A program made the translations under genes and the position numbers. Shown here piece after piece: positions 1 through 8,389 of a stretch of 64,000 bases of DNA. The DNA comes from Paludibacteraceae bacterium (GTDB taxonomy: Bacteria; Bacteroidota; Bacteroidia; Bacteroidales; Paludibacteraceae), in contig JAFVDX010000001.1 of assembly GCA_017478225.1 (NCBI GenBank), positions 90,747 to 154,746 of the forward strand. The letters run 5' to 3'. The notes below the pieces were generated by a model. It was not told where the DNA came from, ran no database searches, and saw nothing but the letters and a program-made list of their open reading frames with translations. Position 1 is the first letter of the stretch; the number at the start of each line of letters is the position of its first letter.

Positions 1-1091
1 TCTATCGTTCTTAAAGCATATTGATAGTTAGTATAGTTCAGTTCGTAGCAATTTTCTCTTTCGCTGTCAACACTTACTCCCGCACAAGCAGGATCAACCA
101 AGTTCCAACGAGTAACTTCCATGCCAGAAAGATAATACTTAAGACCCCAAACATTATCAGGTATATCTGCCTTGCATGTCCACCAACCGCCACCTATATC
201 TTCAAGTTGTACACAACCTTTCTGCGACTCATTATTATCACACCAATATACCCATTTTTCAGCAGATGGATATTCAGCATCATCCGGCACCAAAATTCTT
301 ATATTCGTTTTGTCCTTATCAGGATCTTCTATTACGGGGTCACATTCATACACAATATTCAATGAACATAATTCAGGATCCCAATATTGACCTTTTACAA
401 GTTGGTAACATAGTTGCGCATCGTTTTTGTCCAACAGCATCAATGCACTTATTTTTTCCAATTCAGACTCATTAGTAGTTTTCTTATTTGTAATATAAAA
501 TGACAATGTGCTTTGATTTAAGTTGTCTAACTTAAACTCATACCATTTACCACCAAGATCAGCAAGTTCTTTTGTTACAAAAGTTGAACTTGACTCAAGT
601 CTATAAGAGAAATACACTTTACTCCAATTAAATTCTTCAGGTACATTAAAGCGCAATTTGAAATTGCCTATCACTTCATCAGGCCTATTACAATCGCCCA
701 TATACGGGTCCTTGAAGTTGTATTTTCCATTAGCATCTCTATACAACTCATAACACCAATCTTTGTTATTGTCATCTATATACAACACCTCACATTTATC
801 TTGAGCGGAAAAGAAATCAGTATTTGGATCATTTGTCAGGCATACATTCAACCCATCATTTTCAGTTATATTATAGTAATCCATCAAATACCAACCATTT
901 CCGACCTCCATCATTAAGGTTGGATCCGCCAAATCACTAAATACCACATACACATCACCTTTCCAGCCTAATGCACTCGGCACCTGTACCCTGAATGTAA
1001 ATTCGCCGAGTTTAACGGCGGCAAAAACCTGTGTTGCAGAAACTAATATAAGCACGATAGTCGCTAACAACGAAAATAAAGTTCTTTTCAT
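1..1091 (-). CDS. Secreted protein with three beta-rich repeats, 3' end outside the window
   Basis: The reading frame is open from an ATG at 1091 to the window edge, giving at least 363 residues; its stop lies outside. Residues 1-25 form a signal peptide (KR, then a hydrophobic stretch ending QVFA). Three modules of about 110 residues follow, starting near residues 30, 142 and 262. Each opens with a similar strand (FTFRVQVP, FKLRFNVP, TNIRILVP), then a W/VY strand and a GGxW(Y/W) strand (GNGWYLMD, GGKWYEFK, GGGWWTCK). The modules resemble beta-sandwich carbohydrate-binding domains, but I cannot name a family. It is probably a surface or secreted protein; a T9SS tail could lie beyond the edge. 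It is the gene downstream of yicC on the same strand, 68 bp away. Confidence 0.8.
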   Translation of the reverse strand, partial: MKRTLFSLLATIVLILVSATQVFAAVKLGEFTFRVQVPSALGWKGDVYVVFSDLADPTLMMEVGNGWYLMDYYNITENDGLNVCLTNDPNTDFFSAQDKCEVLYIDDNNKDWCYELYRDANGKYNFKDPYMGDCNRPDEVIGNFKLRFNVPEEFNWSKVYFSYRLESSSTFVTKELADLGGKWYEFKLDNLNQSTLSFYITNKKTTNESELEKISALMLLDKNDAQLCYQLVKGQYWDPELCSLNIVYECDPVIEDPDKDKTNIRILVPDDAEYPSAEKWVYWCDNNESQKGCVQLEDIGGGWWTCKADIPDNVWGLKYYLSGMEVTRWNLVDPACAGVSVDSERENCYELNYTNYQYALRTI

Positions 1092-1159
1092 AATTGTATT
1101 GTTTTATTGGTTAATCAAGATTTCTAAAAATTGCTTTATAACTTCCCTTAATATATTTT

Positions 1160-2047
1160 TTATAATACATTGAGCACTTGCTCTTTAATCTGTTCAAGAA
1201 TATCTTTCATCTTTACCACTATTATCTGCATTTCCGAGTGGTTCGACTTACTTCCTAATGTATTTATCTCTCTGCCCATTTCTTGCGCCACAAAACCAAG
1301 TTTCTTACCTACCCCTTTTTCCTCGTTCATCGTCTCAAAGAAATAGCGAATATGATTTCTCAATCTCACCTTTTCCTCGGTAATATCCAACTTTTCAAGA
1401 TAAAATATCATCTCTTGTTCCAAACGATTCCTATCAACCGCTTGTTTTGTATCTTCAGACAACTGCTTTAGGCTTTCTTCTAATCTTGACCTGATCTTTT
1501 GTACCCTCTCACCTTCAAGAGGTTCTACTTGCGACAATAGCAGTAATATACCTTTCAGTTTCTCTTCAAACATATTTTGTAGCGCCTGCCCCTCTTGCTT
1601 ACGGAACTTATTAAATTGTTCTATCGCACTATTTATCGCCCCAACAAACACCTCCCATTCCTCTGCCGACAACACTACATTCTCTTGAACCTTCATAACA
1701 TCAGGAATACGCATGGCTATTGCTATAGGATCAGTACTTATATTCTTCTGTTTTGCATAAGCACTTATCTGACTAACATAATAATCCAATGCCTCTGTGT
1801 TGATAGGCGTAAAAACAGATTTACTACTTTCGGAATCTATATCCTGCCATATTGAACAATCTATTTTACCCCGTTCCAAACTTTGAGCCAATATAGAACG
1901 AATCTCAAGTTCCTTTTCCCTTAAAAGAGGCGTAACACGCAAATTAATATCTGCCTGTTTTGAATTTAGAGAACGAATCTCTACTATATATTTTTTTCCT
2001 TCTACAAGACACTCCGCCTTGCCATAACCCGTCATTGATAGCAACAT
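1160..2047 (-). CDS. yicC: YicC/YloC family endoribonuclease
   Basis: The 295-residue product has the family's usual length. It starts with the hallmark MTGYGKAE stretch (residues 5-12) and ends with the conserved region containing EMGREINTLGSKS (about residues 250-262) and a helical C-terminus. YicC proteins are cytoplasmic, oligomeric endoribonucleases linked to RNA turnover and stationary-phase survival; this role is family knowledge. In many bacteria gmk follows yicC, but here the next gene downstream is a secreted repeat protein. The gene is divergent from panB and is probably driven by the leftward half of the palindromic promoter at 2119-2168, which would give a 5' leader of about 65-70 nt. 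Confidence 0.93.
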   Translation of the reverse strand: MLLSMTGYGKAECLVEGKKYIVEIRSLNSKQADINLRVTPLLREKELEIRSILAQSLERGKIDCSIWQDIDSESSKSVFTPINTEALDYYVSQISAYAKQKNISTDPIAIAMRIPDVMKVQENVVLSAEEWEVFVGAINSAIEQFNKFRKQEGQALQNMFEEKLKGILLLLSQVEPLEGERVQKIRSRLEESLKQLSEDTKQAVDRNRLEQEMIFYLEKLDITEEKVRLRNHIRYFFETMNEEKGVGKKLGFVAQEMGREINTLGSKSNHSEMQIIVVKMKDILEQIKEQVLNVL

Positions 2048-2118
2048 ATCTTCCCTATTTTATAATTCTATGTTTTATTGTTTTGTTTTTATTGTTTTGC
2101 AAACAATCTTTACGAGTG

Positions 2119-2168
2119 GCAAAATTACTCAAAAAGTTGTACATACACAACTTTTTGAGTAATTTTGC
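2119..2168. promoter_or_regulatory. Divergent yicC/panB promoter built as a perfect palindrome
   Basis: A perfect 22-bp inverted repeat (2119-2140 and 2147-2168, 6-nt centre ACATAC) holds two symmetric promoters. Rightward: TTG at 2137-2139 and TAATTTTG at 2160-2167, 20 bp apart. Leftward: TTG (complement of 2148-2150) and TAATTTTG (complement of 2120-2127), also 20 bp apart. These match the Bacteroidota -33/-7 pattern, so both start sites face outward, to panB and to yicC. Confidence 0.8.
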
Positions 2169-2269
2169 AGCGTATTTCGTGATATTTATATTTATCTTAA
2201 ATATCTGATAATTTATCTTTATATTTTTTTATAACAACTTATTATACACAACAATAAAATCAAATTAAA

Positions 2270-3118
2270 ATGTCATATTTAGGTGAAAATGCAAGCAACA
2301 ACGGCAATGAAAAGCCCATGCGCCCTCGAATGAGTACCGCTCGTATTCGCAAAATGAAATCAGAAGGGACAAAAATAAGTATGCTGACCTCATACGATTA
2401 CACCCTCGCATCCCTCGTTGACGAAGCAGGAATTGATATAATCTTAGTGGGCGATAGCGCTGCCAATGTCGTCTGTGGATATAGTACCACTCTTCCTATA
2501 ACTTTAGATCAAATGATATTTCTTGGCTCTGCAGTTCGCCGCGCATGTCAACATTCTTTAACAGTTATTGATATGCCTTTTGGCACATATCAAGTTAATG
2601 ACGATGAGGCCGTTAAAAATGCTATTCGCGTACTTCAAGAGACAGGGGCAGATGCTGTAAAGTTAGAGGGAGGAGAGTTGATTGCCCCTGCTATTCGTCG
2701 CATGGTTAAAGCGGGTGTTCCTGTTATGGGGCATCTTGGGCTAACTCCACAGTCAGTCAACCAATTTGGAGGCTACTCTTTAAGAGCAAAAGAAGAAGCA
2801 GAGGCACAACAATTGATCCGCGATGCCAAACTGCTTGAACAAGCAGGTTGCTTTTCTCTCGTATTGGAAAAGATACCGGCCACACTCGCCAAACAGGTAA
2901 CAGACAGCATATCTATTCCCACAATAGGTATTGGCGCCGGCAATGGCACAGACGGACAAGTACTCGTATTGCACGATATGCTGGGACTCAACAAAGGCTT
3001 CAAACCGAAGTTCCTTAGACACTTCGCACAACTGGCAGGCACAGTCGAAAATGCTGTCAGCGATTATATCAATGCCGTAAAAGACGGTTCCTTCCCTTCA
3101 GCAGATGAACAATATTAA
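2270..3118 (+). CDS. panB: 3-methyl-2-oxobutanoate hydroxymethyltransferase
   Basis: PanB transfers a hydroxymethyl group from 5,10-methylene-THF to 2-oxoisovalerate to make ketopantoate, the first committed step of pantothenate and CoA synthesis. The 282-residue product carries the family motifs LTSYDYTLASLVDEAG near residue 39, LVGDSAANVVCGY (metal and substrate binding) and the catalytic region AVKLEGG near residue 129. The TIM-barrel core is complete. An extra 20 or so residues at the N-terminus (before RMSTARIRKMK) are polar and may not be structured; a later start is possible but no later ATG matches the family start better. It is transcribed from the palindromic promoter 2119-2168, with no other pantothenate genes next to it. 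Confidence 0.96.
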   Translation: MSYLGENASNNGNEKPMRPRMSTARIRKMKSEGTKISMLTSYDYTLASLVDEAGIDIILVGDSAANVVCGYSTTLPITLDQMIFLGSAVRRACQHSLTVIDMPFGTYQVNDDEAVKNAIRVLQETGADAVKLEGGELIAPAIRRMVKAGVPVMGHLGLTPQSVNQFGGYSLRAKEEAEAQQLIRDAKLLEQAGCFSLVLEKIPATLAKQVTDSISIPTIGIGAGNGTDGQVLVLHDMLGLNKGFKPKFLRHFAQLAGTVENAVSDYINAVKDGSFPSADEQY

Positions 3119-3140
3119 TTGCGTTATATAAGAAAACAAG

Positions 3141-3737
3141 ATGCAGAGTACAATAGGCATAGTAGAAAATGAATTCGTTTCGGCAGTGGGTTTGCAAAAT
3201 ATCTTGCAGTCCTTTCTTCCTACTGTTGATATTGTTATCTACGAGTCTATTGATGCACTAAAAAAAGAGGTAGAACGCCAAGATGGCAATCGGCCTTATT
3301 TTGTTCATTTCTTTGTTTCGGAACATTTGCTTGAAAAACATCGTGATTATTTCCACTGCTTGCCACAAATAACTTTTGCTCTAATTAGGAATCGACAACT
3401 AACTACCATCAACGATTTTCCATGTTTAGATATTTCACTCAATCAGCAAGCAATGCTGGAGCAACTTATCTGCCTAAGGCAAGCAGGAGGAAAACATCGT
3501 AGTAACAACGAAAACAATAGCGTCTTGTCAAAGCGAGAACAAGAAGTGTTGAAACTGATAGTAAAAGGTAAACTCAACAAAGAAATTGCGGACGAACTAT
3601 TCATTAGTTTGAACACAGTTATAACACACCGCGCTCATATTACAAACAAATTAGGTTTTCGCTCTGTTCCTGCTCTCACAGTATATGCTGTCATGAACGG
3701 ACTCATAAAATCCTCGGAGATTTATACTCAAGGATAA
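3141..3737 (+). CDS. LuxR/NarL-type transcriptional regulator with degenerate receiver
   Basis: The C-terminal third (about residues 128-190) is a clear LuxR-type helix-turn-helix: LSKREQEVLKLIVKGKLNKE followed by ISLNTVITHRAHITNKLG. The N-terminal 110 residues start like a response-regulator receiver (STIGIVENEF) but no Asp sits at the expected phosphorylation strand, where YFVHFFVS is found instead. It is therefore probably not controlled by ordinary phosphotransfer. It lies 22 bp after panB on the same strand and could be cotranscribed with it. Target genes are unknown. The family call (GerE/LuxR HTH) is firm; the role is not. Confidence 0.85.
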   Translation: MQSTIGIVENEFVSAVGLQNILQSFLPTVDIVIYESIDALKKEVERQDGNRPYFVHFFVSEHLLEKHRDYFHCLPQITFALIRNRQLTTINDFPCLDISLNQQAMLEQLICLRQAGGKHRSNNENNSVLSKREQEVLKLIVKGKLNKEIADELFISLNTVITHRAHITNKLGFRSVPALTVYAVMNGLIKSSEIYTQG

Positions 3738-3782
3738 AACAAATTACTACATTCAACAATTATTTGAGGCAACAGATAATTC

Positions 3783-5795
3783 TTAGTTTTTCTTTTGCTT
3801 GAGTTGCAACAGAAGTGCCTCATCAACAAGAGTGAGCAAATCTATTTTCAAACCTTTTTGGATAAGCATCGGTCGGTCGGCTCTAACTAAATTGAGCAAC
3901 TGACTATTTTTTTCCAACAGCGGTCTTGCAGAAAGATAAGTATGCATTGCTTCCTTCAAATGATTGGTCAGAAGCAACAGATGACCGTAATTGATAAGGT
4001 CATTAGCAGTAGCATCTTCTGAATATGCCATCGTTTCAAGATATTTCTCAGCAGTAGGATAATTCCCGAGCAACAACGCACACCACCCCATTCCTCGTGC
4101 AGTGTTGATGTCGTCAGGAAACAAAGCTTCTAACTTAAAAAACACTTGCATAGCCTCGTCTTGTCGGCCTAAATCTAAGAGTATTTGTGCCTTTTGCTGA
4201 AGGGCAGATTTTCTCGTAGAATCAAGCGCAAGAATCCTGTTATATACCCTGAGTGCTTTAGGTTTCTGATTTAGACGCCTCAGACAAGTAGCCAAATGCG
4301 ACAGCGTCCATATATCTTCTTTCAATGCCAAAGCATTGTCGTAAGTAACAGCAGCCATGTCATATAATTCTTGTCTTTGCTGCGATAGACCTAATTTCTG
4401 CAATACTTCTGCTGAATCATCAAATGAAGCATAAAGTTTTTCTGCCTGCTTATAACACTCAAGAGTCATGCAACGATCAGCAAATTTCATTTGTTGCTTC
4501 AAGGTAAATATCTTACCAAAAATATCCGTTTGTCCAATATCAATTGCAGAATCCATGATATTTGGTATTCCCCAAGGATTGAGCAAAAAGAATCGGTAGA
4601 GGTTACGGACATAACCCACAATAAGTTGTTTGCGCTGCAACGGTTCGTTCTTATCTTCAAAATCACCTATTTCGCCCAGTTCCTTAATCATCGACGGAAT
4701 AGTCTTGTCAAACATCTCACCGGAGGCACGCTTAAAAATACAACATAAAGCATATTTGTCTATATCACAATAATCATCGTGCGAAAGTATCATTCCTTTC
4801 AACAACTTTCCTGACGGCGAAGTAAAATCAATATCTATTTCTTTGTTATTGCTGTCGAATGGCAAAAACCAATTTGCAATATCATTATGAAAAAAGCCAT
4901 AATTCATTACTCCGCTTGTAGAAGCAAAAGCGATATCAGCCCCTTGCTGATGCAATTGTTGTACTCTGTCGGCATGTTTGCTCATCACCTTTGATATTCC
5001 ATCTTTCCACTCCGGATTATCTTCGTCTGCTTCTTCCATCGCTATAATCACCTGCCTACTGCCTTTGTCTATTTGTGGCATGAGTTCATCTTGAAGACTT
5101 TTCATTTCTCTGCTTGCAGCAGGCGTGAGCGCTGTGTTGAGCAAAGCATGACATACTTCCCTAAGCGCTTCACGCTGAGTCTTATCTGACAATAGGTTAG
5201 TTATTTCCTTTTGTATTTCAGGATAAAACACAAGTCTTTGTTCATATCTTTGCATAAGCAAGACAAATGCAGTTTGTGCCTGTGCTTGAACAAGCATATC
5301 TTCACTTCTCAACAAAGCAAGAATTCTTAACAAATGGGCCTGCGAAAAACTATGCAAAAGTCTAATCAGCAATGCCGAAACATTATCATCTGTATCAGGA
5401 TTATCGTCCTTGCCAAGCCAAATCTGATAAAATTGTTGTTTGAAATCACCTTCCTTTGTTCCGTCTGACCTGTATGCCTGCGCTTTATTTACCATTTGAA
5501 CATATAGCCCATTCGGTTTGAACGAAGCAAGGAACACATCGTCCAACAACTTCAGAGCACTGCGCGACATATCTTGCAAAACAGCAGAACGCTGAGGGTC
5601 ATCACCGCCTTGAATAAAATAGTCAAGCAGATAACGATAGTTTTGCTCAAGTGTCAAAAGCCTATCTCTCAAGTTATAATCAGACAACTTTACCACAATT
5701 TGCTGCATCGACAACAAAGCATGATAAAGTCTTCCATTGACAATATCTAACTCAACTGAATATAATTCGGAAGTCATACTTATAGAATTGTTCAA
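3783..5795 (-). CDS. Large cytoplasmic tetratricopeptide repeat protein
   Basis: The product has 670 residues and no signal peptide or membrane segment. The C-terminal half carries TPR-like helical pairs, seen from about residue 440 to 600 (for example AVTYDNALALKEDIWTLSHL, then KPKALRVYNRILALDS, then DEAMQVFFKLEALFP). The N-terminal 400 residues are helical without a motif I recognise. Proteins of this build are common in Bacteroidales and have no assigned function. The gene is convergent with the LuxR regulator upstream and lies 44 bp after the Crp-type regulator on the same strand, so the two may form one unit. The start could be the second ATG (residue 7). Confidence 0.8.
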   Translation of the reverse strand: MNNSISMTSELYSVELDIVNGRLYHALLSMQQIVVKLSDYNLRDRLLTLEQNYRYLLDYFIQGGDDPQRSAVLQDMSRSALKLLDDVFLASFKPNGLYVQMVNKAQAYRSDGTKEGDFKQQFYQIWLGKDDNPDTDDNVSALLIRLLHSFSQAHLLRILALLRSEDMLVQAQAQTAFVLLMQRYEQRLVFYPEIQKEITNLLSDKTQREALREVCHALLNTALTPAASREMKSLQDELMPQIDKGSRQVIIAMEEADEDNPEWKDGISKVMSKHADRVQQLHQQGADIAFASTSGVMNYGFFHNDIANWFLPFDSNNKEIDIDFTSPSGKLLKGMILSHDDYCDIDKYALCCIFKRASGEMFDKTIPSMIKELGEIGDFEDKNEPLQRKQLIVGYVRNLYRFFLLNPWGIPNIMDSAIDIGQTDIFGKIFTLKQQMKFADRCMTLECYKQAEKLYASFDDSAEVLQKLGLSQQRQELYDMAAVTYDNALALKEDIWTLSHLATCLRRLNQKPKALRVYNRILALDSTRKSALQQKAQILLDLGRQDEAMQVFFKLEALFPDDINTARGMGWCALLLGNYPTAEKYLETMAYSEDATANDLINYGHLLLLTNHLKEAMHTYLSARPLLEKNSQLLNLVRADRPMLIQKGLKIDLLTLVDEALLLQLKQKKN

Positions 5796-5839
5796 AAGGC
5801 AAAAGTTGAATAACTAAATCGCCAATTGTTCAATTATTC

Positions 5840-6541
5840 TCAACCCAACCTGCTTGTACGCACAAGTTGGTCCATTTCGAGAATTTTAATTTTTCTGCCG
5901 TCAAGGCTAATCATACCTTCTTGTTGGAAATCGCTCAGTGTGCGAATAGCATTACTTGTAGTCATACTACTCAACGAAGCCAAATCCTCACGGCTCAGAT
6001 ACATACTGATTGTTGCTTCATCTTCATCCAATCCATATTGGTCTTTGAGAGCAAGCAACGACTCCGCCAACCTTCCACGAATATGCTTTTGAGTAAGGCT
6101 AACTGTTCTTGTATCGCTTTTACCCAAATCTCTCGACATCTCCACTAATATAAGATAACAAAAACGATGATTGCTATTGAGCACCTGCAAGAACGCATCT
6201 TTTTTAATGAAATAGACCACCGACGGCTCCACAGTGCTTGCACTCGTGTTATGACATTCACCTGCGATAATACTTCTATAACCAAAGAAATCACAAGGTT
6301 TGAGCATACGAATTATTTGATTGCGATTGCTCACACCTTCTTTATAAACACGGACTTTCCCGCTTACAAGCATCATCATGTTGCTCGGTTCATCACCCTC
6401 ACGACAAATGATTTCGTTTTTCTTGTAACTATAATATTGGGTGTTCTGCTCCACCAAATCTTTCTCTTCAGGAGTGAGCGCGCCCCAAATATCACTCAAT
6501 TCCCACAACTTAGGAATATCCAAAATTTGTTTCTTTGGCAT
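5840..6541 (-). CDS. Crp/Fnr family transcriptional regulator
   Basis: The 233-residue product has an N-terminal cyclic-nucleotide-binding-like beta roll (about residues 35-130, with EIICREGDEPSNMMMLVSG and a glycine-rich turn) and a C-terminal winged helix (about 165-228, YLSREDLASLSSMTTSNAIR). No Cys cluster typical of Fnr is present, so an iron-sulfur sensor is unlikely; the ligand is unknown. An upstream in-frame start at 6595 was rejected, because a good promoter (-7 at 6583-6590) lies between it and the ATG at 6541, whose product begins MPKKQILDIPKLWELS as expected. The TPR gene follows 44 bp downstream. Confidence 0.92.
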   Translation of the reverse strand: MPKKQILDIPKLWELSDIWGALTPEEKDLVEQNTQYYSYKKNEIICREGDEPSNMMMLVSGKVRVYKEGVSNRNQIIRMLKPCDFFGYRSIIAGECHNTSASTVEPSVVYFIKKDAFLQVLNSNHRFCYLILVEMSRDLGKSDTRTVSLTQKHIRGRLAESLLALKDQYGLDEDEATISMYLSREDLASLSSMTTSNAIRTLSDFQQEGMISLDGRKIKILEMDQLVRTSRLG

Positions 6542-6582
6542 AAAAATCTGTTTTTGTTCGCTTAGTCTTAAATTTAAGTGCG

Positions 6583-6613
6583 CAAAGGTACGCATATTTT
6601 TTTATATATCAAA
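6583..6613 (-). promoter_or_regulatory. Promoter of the Crp/Fnr regulator gene
   Basis: On the minus strand TTTG (complement of 6610-6613) and TACCTTTG (complement of 6583-6590) are 19 bp apart. Transcription should start near 6578, giving a leader of about 35-40 nt to the ATG at 6541. The position decides the start codon of this gene. Confidence 0.75.
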
Positions 6614-6635
6614 AAAATATATTTTTTCAGCAGTT

Positions 6636-7952
6636 TTATTCAACCACTTTTCCTAATAATGTAGCAGAAGAAGCCTCCTCAATTTTCACCTTAACGAACT
6701 CACCAATATGTCTGCCTTGACGAGGAAAGACTACAGTCTTATATTGAGATGTTCTACCAAACATCTGCTCCTGACTTCGTTTTGCAAAGCCCTCAACCAA
6801 CACCTCTACAATATTTCCTATTTCTTTTTTATTACTCTCAAGCGACAATTGTTGCTGCAATGCGATAATCTCGTTCAATCGCCTAATTTTGATTTCTTCA
6901 GAAATATCATCAGGCAAATGTTTGGAAGCATAAGTACCTGGCCTTTCTGAATACTTAAACATAAAAGCAGTATCAAACCCCACCTGCCTCATTAGACTAA
7001 GCGTCAGTTGATGGTCTTCTTCTGTTTCGGAATGAAAGCCACAAAAAACATCCGTTCCGATAGTAGCAGTGGGCAATATGCGACGAATTGCAGAAATACG
7101 ATCTAAGTACCACTCGCGCGTATATTTTCTGTTCATCAGTTTTAATATACGATTGCTTCCGCTCTGAACAGGTAAATGAATAAACTTGCACAAATTATCG
7201 TACTTGGCAATTACTTCCAGAGTTTTGTCAGACATATCCTTTGGATGAGAAGTGGTAAAACGAATCCTCATTTGAGGCACTGCCAATGCCACCTGCTCAA
7301 GCAACTGAGGAAAATCTACATCCTCATATTTATATGAATTTACATTCTGACCAAGCAAAGTTACTTCTTTATACCCTCTTTGCTGCAAGTCTTTTACTTC
7401 GTTAAGTACTGACTCCACATCTCTACTTCGCTCTCTTCCCCTTGTATATGGCACTACACAATACGAGCAGAAATTATTACATCCACGCATTATACTAACA
7501 AAACCGGAAATCGATTTACCTATTCGCGCAGGGATAATATCGCGATATGTTTCTGTACGGGATAACTCCACATTGATTGCCTTATGACCGTCCTCTACTT
7601 GTTTTATCAAATTAGGAATATCAAGATACGAATCAGGACCTGCTACAAAATCAACCTTATATTCATCTATCAACTCCTGCCCTATTCGCTCAGCCATGCA
7701 ACCAATTACACCGATAATCTTTCTTCCTTCATGACCTGCCTTATTGTTTTTGCTATTAATCTCTCTCAAGCGACTAATGATTTTTTGTTCTGCATTATCT
7801 CTAATCGAACATGTATTGAGAATAATTGCATCTGCATTATCAATATTTTCGGACAAAGTATAATCGGTGGTTTGCATGATAGCCGCCACTACCTCGGAAT
7901 CTGCCACATTCATTTGGCAGCCATAAGTCTCAATATAAAACTGCTTATTCAT
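6636..7952 (-). CDS. miaB: tRNA-2-methylthio-N6-dimethylallyladenosine synthase
   Basis: MiaB is a radical-SAM methylthiotransferase that converts i6A37 to ms2i6A37 in tRNAs reading UNN codons. The 438-residue product has the MTTase N-terminal domain (YGCQMNVADSE near residue 10, with further Cys at about 49 and 84), the radical-SAM motif CNNFCSYCVVPYTRGRERSR (about residue 157), and a C-terminal TRAM domain. An upstream start at 8030 would add 26 residues not found in the family, and a -7 box (TAATTTTG, complement of 7977-7984) lies between the two starts, so the ATG at 7952 is chosen. It is convergent with nothing and lies upstream of the Crp gene with its own promoter. Confidence 0.96.
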   Translation of the reverse strand: MNKQFYIETYGCQMNVADSEVVAAIMQTTDYTLSENIDNADAIILNTCSIRDNAEQKIISRLREINSKNNKAGHEGRKIIGVIGCMAERIGQELIDEYKVDFVAGPDSYLDIPNLIKQVEDGHKAINVELSRTETYRDIIPARIGKSISGFVSIMRGCNNFCSYCVVPYTRGRERSRDVESVLNEVKDLQQRGYKEVTLLGQNVNSYKYEDVDFPQLLEQVALAVPQMRIRFTTSHPKDMSDKTLEVIAKYDNLCKFIHLPVQSGSNRILKLMNRKYTREWYLDRISAIRRILPTATIGTDVFCGFHSETEEDHQLTLSLMRQVGFDTAFMFKYSERPGTYASKHLPDDISEEIKIRRLNEIIALQQQLSLESNKKEIGNIVEVLVEGFAKRSQEQMFGRTSQYKTVVFPRQGRHIGEFVKVKIEEASSATLLGKVVE

Positions 7953-8076
7953 CGTAAAACTATTTGTTCTTCGCCACAAAATTACGCTTTTTGAATGATA
8001 TATGGTAGATTTTTTATTCCTAACTGCCAAAATTATAGGCTAAAAGGTAGAAAAAAGCATTTTTTCTAATAATAGT

Positions 8077-8107
8077 TTTGCTATATAATAAAAAAAGCGT
8101 ACCTTTG
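8077..8107 (+). promoter_or_regulatory. Strong promoter of the greA leader unit
   Basis: TTTG at 8077-8080 and TACCTTTG at 8100-8107 are separated by 19 bp, a near-consensus Bacteroidota promoter. Transcription should begin near 8112, which puts about 280 nt of transcript before greA. The leader holds a hairpin and a small reading frame. Confidence 0.8.
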
Positions 8108-8155
8108 CGCTCGAAAACAAATAAAATTTTCATAGTTAAGGTTTAGGTTTAATGG

Positions 8156-8188
8156 CCATGAGTTGCTGGGAAGCAACTCATGGTTTTT
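8156..8188 (+). terminator. Leader hairpin with U tract (attenuator-like)
   Basis: Arms 8156-8166 (CCATGAGTTGC) and 8173-8183 (GCAACTCATGG) form a perfect 11-bp stem with a 6-nt loop, followed by five T (8184-8188). It sits only about 45 nt after the predicted transcription start and before the small gene at 8205 and greA, so it could end transcription early or mark the end of a very short RNA. Confidence 0.7.
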
Positions 8189-8204
8189 ATAAGTTTGAAA
8201 AAAA

Positions 8205-8321
8205 ATGGAAGACATAACAAAACAAGAGTCTGAACAACAAGATGTGATTATAGACTTGTCAGACCAAGAAAATGTGCGTCAAGCAATAATTGCAGCAGAA
8301 ATTATTAATAGAAAGTACTGA
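8205..8321 (+). CDS. Small acidic protein of 38 residues ahead of greA
   Basis: An ATG frame of 38 codons encodes MEDITKQESEQQDVIIDLSD and ends AAEIINRKY. It is too short for most gene finders. The first half is acidic and probably disordered; the second half is predicted helical. I recall short Bacteroidales proteins ending in a similar (E)I(F/L/I)NRKY tail, but cannot confirm this here. It sits between the leader hairpin at 8156-8188 and greA, 68 bp before the greA start, and is probably on the same transcript. No function can be given. A codon-level comparison in related genomes would settle whether it is translated. Confidence 0.6.
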   Translation: MEDITKQESEQQDVIIDLSDQENVRQAIIAAEIINRKY

Positions 8322-8389
8322 TTTAATTAGTACTTGATTTTGTGCTGACAAACTATTTAACAACTAAAAATTAAAATAATCAAAATATC

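Noticed and set aside
8152..8217. 21-codon leader peptide through the greA hairpin
   Set aside because: It is too short to support as a gene and has no conserved trait that I can see; it is kept only as an idea in the leader finding.
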